Origin: Deefgea piscis
GTDB taxonomy: Bacteria; Pseudomonadota; Gammaproteobacteria; Burkholderiales; Chitinibacteraceae
DNA: 64,000 bases
Assembly (NCBI RefSeq): GCF_019665785.1
Contig: NZ_CP081149.1
Span: forward strand, 682,001-746,000
Direction of reading: 5' to 3'
Below, in pieces: positions 9,876 through 18,184 of this stretch. The stretch's first letter is position 1; each line of letters begins with the position of its first letter. Below the pieces are notes generated by a model, which was not told the DNA's origin, did no database searches, and saw nothing but the letters and a program-made list of their open reading frames with translations. The position numbers were made by a program, and so were the translations under genes.

Positions 9876-10142
9876 CTGATTCACCTTGGCGCGCAATGGC
9901 GATGATTATTTTTAATGAGCTTACTTAGAGTGTAGCTAGGTAATTGCCTTTTCCAAGGTCGGTTTCTAGCTATGGTGTATGCTAAAAGTCAGCTAGCTTT
10001 GGTTTTACCCAGTGGCTGGATGCAATATTTGATTGATACCACTGAAAATAACTCGAGTTCACCCGGCTGCGCTGCTAGATCTAAATCACGCTGGCACTGC
10101 CGCATTGCCGCGTTGATTCAGCCACTTCAAAGAGATTAAATC
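9876..10142. promoter_or_regulatory. Divergent promoter region between ald-puuDA and puuC
   Basis: About 270 bases between divergently oriented genes of one pathway, so promoters for both directions and any shared operator should lie here. I see no gene in it and no strong palindrome that I could assign to a PuuR-type regulator. Confidence 0.5.
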
Positions 10143-11621
10143 ATGGCAAAAACTCAACAAGATTGGTCGGCGCTCGCCGCGCAGTTGCAGTTTGAAGGGC
10201 GTGCATTTATTGATGGCGTGTATTGCCAAACAGCGAGTACTTTTCCTTGTATTAATCCAGCGACGCGGCAGGTTTTGACCGCAGTGAGTCTGTGCTCGGA
10301 CATTGAAGTAAATACGGCGGTGCGTGCGGCACGCGCCGCGTTTAATGATCAGCGTTGGGCGGGCTTAGCGCCTGCCGCGCGCAAAGGTATTTTGCTACGT
10401 TTAGCCGCTTTGATTCGCGAGCACGCCGATGAGTTGGCGCTGCTAGAAACACTCGACACCGGCAAACCGATTTCGGACGCTTTGGCGGTGGATATTGCGG
10501 GTAGCGCGTATTGCATTCAGTGGTTTGCTGAAGCGATTGATAAAGTCGGTGGTGAGGTGGTGCCCGTGGCGGGCAATATGCTGGGTATGGTGACCCGAGA
10601 GCCAGTGGGCGTGGTCGCTGCGGTAGTACCTTGGAATTTTCCACTGTTGATGAGCAGCTGGAAAATCGCTCCCGCCTTGGCCATGGGCAATTCGGTGATT
10701 TTAAAACCATCCGAAAAATCGCCATTAACAGCAATTTATATTGCCGCTTTAGCCAAAACAGCGGGGCTGCCTGATGGTGTGTTGCAAGTGCTACCGGGTG
10801 CTGCTGAAACCGGGCGCTTATTGGCTGAGCATCTCGACGTGGATTGCATTACTTTTACCGGCTCAACGGCGGTGGGCAAAGCGATTATGCAGGCGGCAGC
10901 ACAGAGTAATTTAAAGCGCGTTTGGCTCGAGTTGGGCGGCAAATCGCCGAATATTATTTTGGCCGATTGCACCGATGTGGGCGCTGCCGCCGCGGCTGCA
11001 GCGGGTGGGATTTTTTATAACCAAGGCGAAATGTGCTCCGCTGGCTCGCGAGTTTTGGTGCAAAAGGCGATTTACCCTGAGTTTATGGCTGCCTTGCAAG
11101 CCGCCGCTACGGATTACGCGCCAGCCAATCCACTCGATCCGGCAACCAGAATGGGCGCCATCGTTGATGAGATCCAATACCAAAAAGTGTTGGCTTGGAT
11201 TGATATCGGTAAGCAAGAGGCCGAATGGTTGGGCGGTGGCGAAGCGGTGCCGGCGGCAACGGGCTGGTTTATTACTCCCGCCATTTTTAAAGCCAGCGCA
11301 TCAGCGCGCATAGCGCGCGAAGAAATCTTTGGCCCGGTGTGTACGGTGATCGTGTTTGATACGCCAGATGAAGCGATTGCCATTGCCAATGATAGTGAAT
11401 ATGGTTTGGCTGCTGCGGTGTGGACACGCGACTTAAATACCGCGCACTGTATGGCCAAGCAACTACGCGCCGGTACCGTATGGATTAATTGCTACGACGA
11501 AGGCGGGGATATGAATCTGCCTTTTGGTGGCTATAAGCAATCGGGCAATGGCCGCGATAAATCGCTACACGCATTAGAAAAATACACCGAGTTGAAGTCG
11601 ACTTTGATTAAATTGTCTTAA
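10143..11621 (+). CDS. puuC: Gamma-glutamyl-aminobutyraldehyde dehydrogenase (492 aa)
   Basis: Full-length NAD(P)-dependent aldehyde dehydrogenase. VVPWNFPL, the general-base motif LELGGKSPNI and the nucleophile region YNQGEMCSAGSRV are all intact, and the C-terminal PFGGYKQSGNGRDKS is typical of PuuC and its relatives. Oxidises gamma-glutamyl-aminobutyraldehyde to gamma-glutamyl-GABA, the substrate of PuuD. Start supported by AAAGAGA. Transcribed away from ald. Closely related aldehyde dehydrogenases act on other amino-aldehydes, so the substrate rests on the neighbourhood. Confidence 0.88.
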   Translation: MAKTQQDWSALAAQLQFEGRAFIDGVYCQTASTFPCINPATRQVLTAVSLCSDIEVNTAVRAARAAFNDQRWAGLAPAARKGILLRLAALIREHADELALLETLDTGKPISDALAVDIAGSAYCIQWFAEAIDKVGGEVVPVAGNMLGMVTREPVGVVAAVVPWNFPLLMSSWKIAPALAMGNSVILKPSEKSPLTAIYIAALAKTAGLPDGVLQVLPGAAETGRLLAEHLDVDCITFTGSTAVGKAIMQAAAQSNLKRVWLELGGKSPNIILADCTDVGAAAAAAAGGIFYNQGEMCSAGSRVLVQKAIYPEFMAALQAAATDYAPANPLDPATRMGAIVDEIQYQKVLAWIDIGKQEAEWLGGGEAVPAATGWFITPAIFKASASARIAREEIFGPVCTVIVFDTPDEAIAIANDSEYGLAAAVWTRDLNTAHCMAKQLRAGTVWINCYDEGGDMNLPFGGYKQSGNGRDKSLHALEKYTELKSTLIKLS

Positions 11622-11680
11622 AACAAAGATTTTGGCAATTGAGCCACTGTATTGCGTAGCTTTGTATATAAAATAATAAT

Positions 11681-11738
11681 GGGTATTTAACGCTAGAGCT
11701 TATTTTAAAAAGCCTGGCGTTAAATACCCTTTTGTTTT
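11681..11738 (+). repeat. 49-bp palindromic element, copy 2, followed by a T-rich run
   Basis: The 49-base element spans 11681-11729 (GGGTAT...ATACCC) with a strong stem GGGTATTTAACGC/GCGTTAAATACCC. Here a TTTTGTTTTG tract follows, so this copy could act as the Rho-independent terminator of puuC, which ends 59 bases upstream. Confidence 0.8.
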
Positions 11739-11838
11739 GTGTGTGGCTGCTGGCGTTGATTGCTGCTGCTTTTCAAATTGCAGCTTTTTTTAGTATAAAA
11801 TCGTTGCCGATGAATCCCCATCGAGCGCACACCTCATT

Positions 11839-12483
11839 ATGACTCAATCATCGGCCTTGTTTTCATCGGCGCTCGCCTTATTGCGGCAAACTCAGCATGG
11901 TGTATTGGCGACGCAATCGCTGGTGCTGCCCGGCTATCCACATGCTTCATGGCTACCGTTTGTATTGGATGAGGCTGGACGTATTGTGCTAGTAATAAGC
12001 CGTTTGGCTGAGCATACGCAAAATGTTTTATTGGATGAAAAAGTCAGCTTTTTAGTTCATGAGCCAAGCGCCACATTATCGGGTGCTCGGTTGACGATTT
12101 TGGGTGATTTACAGCCAGTGCCGGATGATCCATTGCTGGTGGCGCGCTTGGCGCGGCAAAATCCGCAATTAGCCAGCTATTTGGCGATGGCAGATTTTTC
12201 GGTGTGGCGTTTATGGCCGCGCCGAGCGCGCTATATCGCCGGATTTGGCAAAATGGGCTGGATCGAAGGGGATGAGTGGGAGACTGCAGCACAGCTGAGT
12301 TTGGCCGATGAAGCCGCACTCATTCAGAATACCCAGCTACCCGAGGGTTGTGAATTGATTGGTGTTGATTGGGCTGGCTGTGATGTGCGCCGTAATGGAC
12401 AACTAGAACGGCATATTTTGCATTGCGATCGTTTCGATCTGGCTGCGCTACGCGTGGCAATTGATTCTGTGATTCGGGCATGA
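11839..12483 (+). CDS. HugZ-like pyridoxamine-5'-phosphate-oxidase-fold protein (214 aa)
   Basis: N-terminal split-barrel flavin/heme-binding domain (residues about 8-140, with GVLATQS and GYPHASWLPFVLDEAG) followed by a small DUF2470-like C-terminal domain ending near residue 214. This architecture is that of the HugZ/HutZ heme-utilisation family, some of which degrade heme. Key heme ligands cannot be confirmed by eye, so heme oxygenase activity is inference. It ends 28 bases before rstA and may be co-transcribed with it. A TATAAA-like -10 precedes it near 11790. Confidence 0.75.
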   Translation: MTQSSALFSSALALLRQTQHGVLATQSLVLPGYPHASWLPFVLDEAGRIVLVISRLAEHTQNVLLDEKVSFLVHEPSATLSGARLTILGDLQPVPDDPLLVARLARQNPQLASYLAMADFSVWRLWPRRARYIAGFGKMGWIEGDEWETAAQLSLADEAALIQNTQLPEGCELIGVDWAGCDVRRNGQLERHILHCDRFDLAALRVAIDSVIRA

Positions 12484-12511
12484 CTGCCCAAGGTAAGACA
12501 AAGGATAAACA

Positions 12512-13231
12512 ATGAGTACCCGAGTATTATTTGTTGAAGACGACGCTGAATTGGCCGAATTGATTGGCGGTTTTTTGCGCTCGTTTGAGTTTACCGTCGA
12601 AGTACTCGGCGATGGTTTAGGGGTGAATGACAATGTGAAAGCCAATCCCCCTGATTTGATTTTGCTCGATATTATGTTGCCCGGCAAAGATGGTTTGACC
12701 ATTTGCCGCGAACTGCGTGAATTTTATACTGGGCCGATTGTGCTGCTCACCTCGCTCAATAGCGATATGAATCAGATTTTGGGCTTTGAAATCGGCGCGA
12801 CCGATTACGTGGTCAAAACCACGCCGCCTTCAGTGCTATTAGCGCGGATTCGTTCCCATTTACGCCACGCCGGTAGTGGCAGTTTGTTGGCGGCGGTGCC
12901 AGTGCAAGATCAATCACGGCTTAACTTTGGTCGTTTACAAATTGATGCGCGCAATCGCAGCGCGGTGTATCGCGGCGAGCAAATGGGTTTGTCGAGCAGT
13001 GATTTTGATTTGCTGTGGGAATTGGCCAGCCACGCCGGCGAGATTTTAAGCCGTGATCATTTGCTGAAAAAACTGCGCGGTATTGAATACGATGGCCTTG
13101 ATCGCAGTATGGATGTGGCGATTTCGCGCTTACGTAAAAAACTCGACGATGATCCGATTGACCCCCGCAAAATCAAAACCATCCGAAACAAAGGGTATTT
13201 GTTTGCGAGTGATATCTGGCAAGACGAGTAA
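12512..13231 (+). CDS. rstA: OmpR/PhoB-family response regulator, RstA-like (239 aa)
   Basis: Receiver domain at residues 1-120 with acidic pocket (FVEDDAEL), phospho-acceptor Asp near residue 53 in LILLDIMLPGKDG, the LLTSLN switch and the YVVKTTPP lysine; then a winged-helix DNA-binding domain (residues 135-235) ending in IRNKGYLFA. The KTTPP variant and the partner kinase point to the RstA subgroup. Start supported by AAGGA. The stop lies inside a 49-bp GGGTAT...ATACCC palindrome. In E. coli RstA is part of the PhoQ/acid response; see the repeat protein downstream of the kinase. Confidence 0.85.
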   Translation: MSTRVLFVEDDAELAELIGGFLRSFEFTVEVLGDGLGVNDNVKANPPDLILLDIMLPGKDGLTICRELREFYTGPIVLLTSLNSDMNQILGFEIGATDYVVKTTPPSVLLARIRSHLRHAGSGSLLAAVPVQDQSRLNFGRLQIDARNRSAVYRGEQMGLSSSDFDLLWELASHAGEILSRDHLLKKLRGIEYDGLDRSMDVAISRLRKKLDDDPIDPRKIKTIRNKGYLFASDIWQDE

Positions 13232-13241
13232 TCATATACCC
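13193..13241. repeat. 49-bp palindromic element, copy overlapping the rstA stop
   Basis: Exact GGGTAT...ATACCC ends at 49-base spacing. The left half is conserved RstA coding sequence (KGYLFA), so that half may match by chance; the inner stem is poor. A second short inverted repeat, TACCCTC/GAGGGTA at 13237-13267, follows. Confidence 0.4.
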
Positions 13242-13279
13242 TCATGTTTATTCTAAATACGAGGGTAAAAAAACGATTT

Positions 13280-13397
13280 ACCACAGAGGCACAGAGACAC
13301 AGAGAAAACCATTAGATTGGGTGCTGTAGCGAAACCAAAACTGATTTTGTTCAAAGATGTCTTTTGTTTTTCCTCTGCGTCTCTGTGCCTCTGTGGT
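13280..13397. repeat. CAGAG-type interspersed palindrome
   Basis: Arms of about 29 bases (left built on ACAGAGGCACAGAGACACAG, right its near-complement CTCTGCGTCTCTGTGCCTCT) enclose about 60 bases. Related copies occur at 48615-48746 and 48842-48912. Repeats of this kind are scattered through many betaproteobacterial genomes. It separates rstA from rstB. Confidence 0.75.
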
Positions 13398-13443
13398 GAG
13401 GTTGTTCTAGCCATATTCTAATATTTCGCCCCTCGGATTTTTC

Positions 13444-14739
13444 ATGCGCCAAGTTTTTTTGCGATTTTATTTGACCGTTGTCGTGTGTTTTTTAGCCACG
13501 TCTTTACTCATTGGCGGCATTTATAAGCAGCTCATCGAGCGCACTAATCAGCGTTACCTCACTGATATTTTTAAATCGACGGTGTCGATTATTGAAGAAG
13601 AACTCGGTGATTTGCCGCCGTCTTTATGGCATGACGAAGCATCGCGTTTGCGCGGTAAATTGCCGGTGCCGGTGCAAATTGAAAAGCTCGGCGAATATAG
13701 CTTAAGCGCAGAGAATCAAAAGTCTTTAGAAAAGGGCGATATTATTTTATTGCTCGATAAAGGGCTTTATATTCATCGGATTCACAAAACCGATCAAATG
13801 GTGGTGTTGGGGCCGATTCCATTTTTGACCGATTTGGATAATATTTCTTGGCTCGATTTCTTGGCCTTATTGATGATGGGGGCGGCGCTGGGCTTGCCAA
13901 CTTGGCTTTGGTTGCGGCCATTTTGGCGTGATTTATTGCAAATCATTCAACAAAGTCGCCGCGTAGGGCAGGGGGATTTTGCTGCCCGAGTCAAACTCGA
14001 TGAAAGTTCGGCCTTGGCTTCTTTGGGGGTGACCTTTAATAGTATGGCGCAAGACGTTGAGCAGCTAACGACTTCGCGGCGGGCCATGATTGATGCGGTC
14101 TCGCATGATTTGCGCACGCCCTTAGCGCGGATGCGTTATCGCTTAGAGGCCATCAAATCTGGCGCCGACAGCGGCCCGCAAGTGGCCGCATTAGAGCGCG
14201 ATTTAGGGCAGATTGATGCCTTGATCGAAGAATGGCTAACGATGTCGAGCTTGGATAGCCCGCAAATGCAGATGAATATCCAGCCGCAGGCAATGTTGCC
14301 TTGGTTGGGTAAAATCGCCGCAGAGTTAAGCTTGAGCGGCAAAGCGCCACAGATCATCAATCAGACTGATTCAATTGATCCGTATCTAGAGATGGATAGT
14401 TATTACTTTGGCCGTGCGGTGAGTAATGTTTTAAGTAATGCCCGCCGTTATGGTGGCGATACCATTGTGATGACGCTCAAATGGCATGACGGCATGGCGC
14501 AATTACTGATTGATGATAATGGCGAGGGCATTCCAGAGGAACAACGCAGTCGTTTATTGCAACCCTTTACGCGAATGGAAGGCAGCCGTAATAAAGCCAC
14601 CGGTGGTTTTGGTTTGGGTTTAGCGATTGTAGCGATGATTTTGCGCGGTCATGGTGGGCAGGTGAGTATTGAGAGTGCGCCAGCAGGGGGCGCGCGGATT
14701 ATTTTGGCGTGGCCAACGGCTTTACGACTCGACTTGTAA
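13444..14739 (+). CDS. rstB: Sensor histidine kinase, RstB-like (431 aa)
   Basis: Membrane sensor kinase: transmembrane helix at residues 7-28, periplasmic domain of about 105 residues, second helix at about 137-158, HAMP linker (RVGQGDFAARV), dimerisation domain with phospho-acceptor His near residue 221 in DAVSHDLRTPLARMRYRLE, and an ATPase domain with N-box (NVLSNARRYGG), DDNGEGIP and GFGLGLAI. The PFWRDL stretch after the second helix is typical of RstB. It lies 212 bases after rstA, separated by a repeat. Cognate partner of the upstream regulator. Confidence 0.87.
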   Translation: MRQVFLRFYLTVVVCFLATSLLIGGIYKQLIERTNQRYLTDIFKSTVSIIEEELGDLPPSLWHDEASRLRGKLPVPVQIEKLGEYSLSAENQKSLEKGDIILLLDKGLYIHRIHKTDQMVVLGPIPFLTDLDNISWLDFLALLMMGAALGLPTWLWLRPFWRDLLQIIQQSRRVGQGDFAARVKLDESSALASLGVTFNSMAQDVEQLTTSRRAMIDAVSHDLRTPLARMRYRLEAIKSGADSGPQVAALERDLGQIDALIEEWLTMSSLDSPQMQMNIQPQAMLPWLGKIAAELSLSGKAPQIINQTDSIDPYLEMDSYYFGRAVSNVLSNARRYGGDTIVMTLKWHDGMAQLLIDDNGEGIPEEQRSRLLQPFTRMEGSRNKATGGFGLGLAIVAMILRGHGGQVSIESAPAGGARIILAWPTALRLDL

Positions 14740-14758
14740 GCAATGTAATTTAACTACG

Positions 14759-14772
14759 TACTTTCAGTTACA
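14759..14772 (+). promoter_or_regulatory. Candidate RstA box
   Basis: TACTTTCAGTTACA matches the E. coli RstA consensus as I recall it (TACATNTNGTTACA) at 10 of 12 defined positions. It lies 106 bases upstream of the repeat-protein start and just after rstB. Single-site match by eye; not statistically tested. Confidence 0.5.
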
Positions 14773-14878
14773 AGACGCAACCAAGGTCCACTTCTCTCTT
14801 TAGTACGCCCAACGCATAATCCGTTCCGTCAAAGCTGCGATACACATCCAGCTAACCCAATTTTAAGAGATGATCAAA

Positions 14879-15613
14879 ATGAACAAATTCCTCGCTATCG
14901 TTGCAGCTGCTGTTTTGTCTTCTACTGTTGCTATCGCTGCTGCGCCAGCTTCTTCTGCTTCTGCAGTAAAAGAAGTGAAAGTTGAGAAACACGCTAAGAA
15001 AGCTTCTACTGCACAAAAAGCATCGACTGTACAAAAAGCACAAGCTAAAAAAGCTTCTGGCGCTTCTGTAGCTTCTGCTGCTCAAAAAGCACAAGCTAAA
15101 AAAGCTTCTGGCGCTTCTGTAGCTTCTGCTGCTCAAAAAGCTCAAGCTAAAAAAGCTTCTGGCGCTTCTGTAGCTTCTGCTGCACAAAAAGCCCAAGCTA
15201 AAAAAGCTTCTGGCGCTTCTGTAGCTTCTGCTGCACAAAAAGCTCAAGCTAAAAAAGCTTCTGGCGCTTCTGTAGCTTCTGCTGCACAAAAAGCACAAGC
15301 TAAAAAAGCTTCTGGCGCTTCTGTAGCTTCTGCTGCACAAAAAGCACAAGCTAAAAAAGCTTCTGGCGCTTCTGTAGCTTCTGCTGCACAAAAAGCACAA
15401 GCTAAAAAAGCTTCTGGTGCTTCTGTAGCTTCTGCTGCTCAAAAAGCTCAATCTAAAAAAGCGTCTGCCGTAGCTTCTAAAGCTTCTGCTGCTCAAAAAG
15501 CACAATCTAAAAAAGCCTCTGCTGTAGCTTCTAAAGCTTCTGCTGCTCAAAAAGCACAATCTAAAAAAGCTTCTGCTGTAGCTTCTAAAGCTTCAACTGT
15601 TGCAGCTAAATAA
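14879..15613 (+). CDS. Exported Lys/Ala/Ser/Gln repeat protein, acid-shock (Asr)-like (244 aa)
   Basis: Signal peptide of about 22 residues (MNKFLAIVAAAVLSSTVAIA) followed by a low-complexity, strongly basic mature part: eight 17-residue repeats KKASGASVASAAQKAQ(A/S), then two and a partial 18-residue repeats KKASAVASKASAAQKAQS. The QKAQAKK core closely resembles the repeats of E. coli Asr, a periplasmic acid-shock protein whose gene is activated by RstA. The start at 14879 is preferred because AAGAGA lies eight bases upstream, whereas the first in-frame ATG directly abuts it. A terminator follows. Other possibilities are a histone-H1-like or PHA-granule protein, but those lack a signal peptide. 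Confidence 0.75.
   Translation: MNKFLAIVAAAVLSSTVAIAAAPASSASAVKEVKVEKHAKKASTAQKASTVQKAQAKKASGASVASAAQKAQAKKASGASVASAAQKAQAKKASGASVASAAQKAQAKKASGASVASAAQKAQAKKASGASVASAAQKAQAKKASGASVASAAQKAQAKKASGASVASAAQKAQAKKASGASVASAAQKAQSKKASAVASKASAAQKAQSKKASAVASKASAAQKAQSKKASAVASKASTVAAK
15047..15613 (+). repeat. In-frame tandem repeats of 51 and 54 bp
   Basis: Eight 51-bp units (15047-15454) are almost identical at DNA level, differing mainly at the third base of one or two Gln/Ala codons; two 54-bp units and a final variant follow. Near-identity including silent positions indicates recent expansion or homogenisation, so copy number probably varies between strains. Confidence 0.95.
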
Positions 15614-15637
15614 TTAGCCGCATCGTTGTAAACAAAG

Positions 15638-15660
15638 GGGACGCGCTAGCGTCCCTTTTT
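15638..15660 (+). terminator. Rho-independent terminator
   Basis: Perfect stem GGGACGC/GCGTCCC with a GCTA loop followed by TTTTT, 25 bases after the repeat-protein stop. Confidence 0.9.
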
Positions 15661-15680
15661 GCATTGTGGATTGGACTGAT

Positions 15681-16574
15681 ATGATCATTGAAGAAAAAAT
15701 CGCCGTTGCATTGGGCTTAACAGTGACTGCCTGCACGCTGATCGGTGCCGTGGCGCTGGCGTTCAATCCTCCGCGATTGAATCCCGCCAAACCGATAGCG
15801 AGTGTGCCGGTTGCCGAATTTGTGCGTGCTGCGAGTATGCCAGACAAACAAAATCCCGAACTCTCTCGGCAGCAGCAGATTTTATTTTTTGGCACGGATG
15901 ACCGCTTGGTGATTCCAGCGCCGTATCCAGCGCCGTTTGCTGCGATTGGCCAGCTCACCACCAAAAATGATTACAACTGCACTGCCACCTTGGTGGCTTC
16001 TGATTTAGCGGTGACTGCGGCGCACTGCTTTATGATGGAAGCGCGTAAACCCGATGCTGGTTTATGGTTTAAAGCTGGTTTTCATCAGGGCGAATATCAA
16101 GCCAAATACCAAGTACTCGATCAAGTGTTTCACCCGGCGTTTAAACGCGGATTGCAATACAAAGGCAATGATGTGTATATCTTGCCGCAAGCGGCTGAAC
16201 ACGATATTGCCTGGTTAAAAGTAAAGCTGGTTGAAGGCGTGGCACCCACGCCAATGCCTTTGTTTAAAGGCGAACGAGCGGCTTTAGAGCAGGCGTTTAA
16301 AACGGCGAATATGCAGCTCAATCAAGGCGGTTTTGCTGAAGATCACGATCAATTACTCACTGCGCATCTGGCTTGCAGCCTAACTCAATTTCGTCAAAAC
16401 AATACCTTGTTTCATCGTTGCGACACCTTATCGGGTGATTCTGGATCGCCGATTTGGTTAACGACCGACCAAGGTCCACTCTTGATCGGTGTACAAAGCT
16501 CGGCCCCCGATTGGTTTAATCGCCAAAAAGCGGACAATGTCGGCGTGAGCGTCTTGCAATTGCCTGCGCTATAA
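15681..16574 (+). CDS. Membrane-anchored trypsin-like serine protease, S1 family (297 aa)
   Basis: A hydrophobic segment at residues 7-28 without an obvious cleavage site suggests a membrane anchor or uncleaved signal. The catalytic domain follows with all three triad motifs: TAAHC (His), HDIAWLKV (Asp) and GDSGSP (Ser); the cysteines near CTATL and in TAAHC could form the usual disulfide. ATG 15681 is chosen over a GTG at 15666. It directly follows the Asr-like gene; Asr is known to be processed, but any link is inference. Active site intact, so likely a working periplasmic protease. Confidence 0.8.
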   Translation: MIIEEKIAVALGLTVTACTLIGAVALAFNPPRLNPAKPIASVPVAEFVRAASMPDKQNPELSRQQQILFFGTDDRLVIPAPYPAPFAAIGQLTTKNDYNCTATLVASDLAVTAAHCFMMEARKPDAGLWFKAGFHQGEYQAKYQVLDQVFHPAFKRGLQYKGNDVYILPQAAEHDIAWLKVKLVEGVAPTPMPLFKGERAALEQAFKTANMQLNQGGFAEDHDQLLTAHLACSLTQFRQNNTLFHRCDTLSGDSGSPIWLTTDQGPLLIGVQSSAPDWFNRQKADNVGVSVLQLPAL

Positions 16575-16619
16575 GCACGTGCGGTTATTAAAGACTGCAG
16601 GCGGGTTGAAATAGATTGC

Positions 16620-16668
16620 AGGTATATAGCGGTAAGCTTTGTTAAATATATTTAACGGCCGTATACCC
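16620..16668. repeat. 49-bp palindromic element, copy 3
   Basis: AGGTAT...ATACCC at 49 bases, 45 bases after the protease stop. Contains a perfect inner palindrome GTTAAATATATTTAAC (16641-16656). Confidence 0.75.
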
Positions 16669-16825
16669 ATTGCTGAATACATGGCTTGGTTCGACCGCCT
16701 CAGCCAGCTGGCTACAAACCACTCGTATTGCTCGCATTGACCGCAATTGCCGCACTTGCCAGCGAGTATGTGTGAGATTAGGGCCTTTCCGCTACAATTG
16801 AAGCAAATCTTTAATGGAGTCATCG

Positions 16826-18082
16826 ATGGATATCCAACAATATATGCAAGACGTTGGCCGTGCTGCGCGTGCAGCCAGCCGCTTAATGGCCAAAGCCAAT
16901 ACTGGCGCCAAAAATGCCGCACTGAATGCGATTGCTGATGCCATCGAGCGTGATGCAGCGCTTTTACTCGCCGCCAACCAACAAGATATGGATCAAGCGC
17001 GTGCCGATGGTTTGGATGCGGCAATGCTTGATCGCTTGCAACTCACGCCAAAAACCATCGCCACAATGGCGCAAGGCTTGCGTGAAATGGTGGCTTTGCC
17101 CGATCCGATCGGCAATATGGGTGATTTTAAATATCGTCCGAGCGGGATTCAGGTCGGCAAAATGCGCGTGCCACTGGGTGTAATCGGCATTATTTATGAA
17201 GCTCGCCCGAACGTGACTGCGGATGCGGCGGGGCTGTGTATCAAATCGGGCAACGCAACGATTTTACGCGGTGGTCGTGAAGCATTTAACTGTAATCAAG
17301 CGATTGCGGCTTGCGTTAAAGAAGGTTTATCTGCTGCAGGTTTGCCAGCGAGCGCGGTGCAAATTATCGAAACGCCAGATCGCGCTGCGGTTGGCGAACT
17401 GATTACGATGATTGAATTTGTCGACGTGATTATCCCACGCGGCGGTAAAGGCTTGATTGAGCGCATTAGCCGTGATGCCCGCGTGCCGGTGATTAAGCAT
17501 TTGGACGGTATTTGCCATGTGTATATCGACAATGAAGCCGATCCAGTAAAAGCCGTTCGTATCGCTGACAATGCCAAAACGCACCGTTATGCACCGTGCA
17601 ATACCATGGAAACGCTGCTGGTTAATGAAGCCATTGCCGCGACGATTTTGCCGCAAATTGCCGCTATTTATCGCGAAAAAGGCGTAGAAATGCGCGGTTG
17701 CTTAGCCACACAAGCGATTTTGCCAGATGCTTTGGCAGCGACAGAAGCCGATTGGCGTACCGAATATTTAGCGCCGATTATTGCTATTCGGATTGTTGAC
17801 GATCTGGATCAGGCGATGGATCACATCAATACCTATGGCAGCCATCATACCGATGCCATCGTGACCGAGAATTACACTAAATCACGACAATTTTTGCGTG
17901 AAGTGGATTCGGCTTCGGTGATGATTAACGCATCAACGCGCTTTGCCGATGGTTTTGAATATGGTTTGGGCGCTGAAATCGGCATCTCAACCGACAAAAT
18001 CCACGCGCGTGGTCCGGTGGGTTTAGAAGGGCTGACTAGCGAAAAATGGATTGTGTTTGGTGATGGCGAGATTCGAGTTTAA
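16826..18082 (+). CDS. proA: Gamma-glutamyl phosphate reductase (418 aa)
   Basis: NADPH-dependent reduction of glutamate-5-phosphate to the semialdehyde, second step of proline synthesis. Typical ProA marks are [20 protein letters not shown], the nucleotide-binding GNATILRGG and the catalytic cysteine near residue 258 in [12 protein letters not shown]. Full family length. The start is set at 16826 by GGAG six bases upstream rather than the ATG four codons earlier. Followed closely by a micro-ORF, nadD and rsfS, a common betaproteobacterial arrangement of proA-nadD-rsfS. Confidence 0.96.
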   Translation: MDIQQYMQDVGRAARAASRLMAKANTGAKNAALNAIADAIERDAALLLAANQQDMDQARADGLDAAMLDRLQLTPKTIATMAQGLREMVALPDPIGNMGDFKYRPSGIQVGKMRVPLGVIGIIYEARPNVTADAAGLCIKSGNATILRGGREAFNCNQAIAACVKEGLSAAGLPASAVQIIETPDRAAVGELITMIEFVDVIIPRGGKGLIERISRDARVPVIKHLDGICHVYIDNEADPVKAVRIADNAKTHRYAPCNTMETLLVNEAIAATILPQIAAIYREKGVEMRGCLATQAILPDALAATEADWRTEYLAPIIAIRIVDDLDQAMDHINTYGSHHTDAIVTENYTKSRQFLREVDSASVMINASTRFADGFEYGLGAEIGISTDKIHARGPVGLEGLTSEKWIVFGDGEIRV

Positions 18083-18085
18083 TTG

Positions 18086-18172
18086 ATGAGCGTGCCCGCT
18101 GAGTTACTCGCGTTGCGCGAGCAAATCGACGCGCTCGAGCAGCAATTGTTGATGCTGCATCCGCAGTGCTGA
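18086..18172 (+). CDS. Possible 28-residue micro-protein between proA and nadD
   Basis: ATG three bases after the proA stop opens a 28-codon frame ending just before nadD. The predicted peptide (LLALREQIDALEQQLLMLH core) is an amphipathic helix that recalls the first helix of chorismate mutase. It fills the gap between two co-directional genes. No strong ribosome site is visible, so expression is uncertain; it could be a leader peptide or chance. Confidence 0.35.
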   Translation: MSVPAELLALREQIDALEQQLLMLHPQC

Positions 18173-18184
18173 TTGAGTTTAAGC

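Noticed and set aside
15047..15454. Regular 51-bp repeats considered as a CRISPR array
   Set aside because: Units are contiguous with no variable spacers and are coding in frame.
14852..15559. Long open frame on the minus strand across the repeat gene (Ser/Arg/Phe-rich)
   Set aside because: It is the mirror of the in-frame 51-bp repeats; the plus-strand frame has a signal peptide, ribosome site and terminator.
16569..17024. Minus-strand frame of 151 codons overlapping the proA start
   Set aside because: His/Trp/Cys-rich shadow of proA with no independent support.
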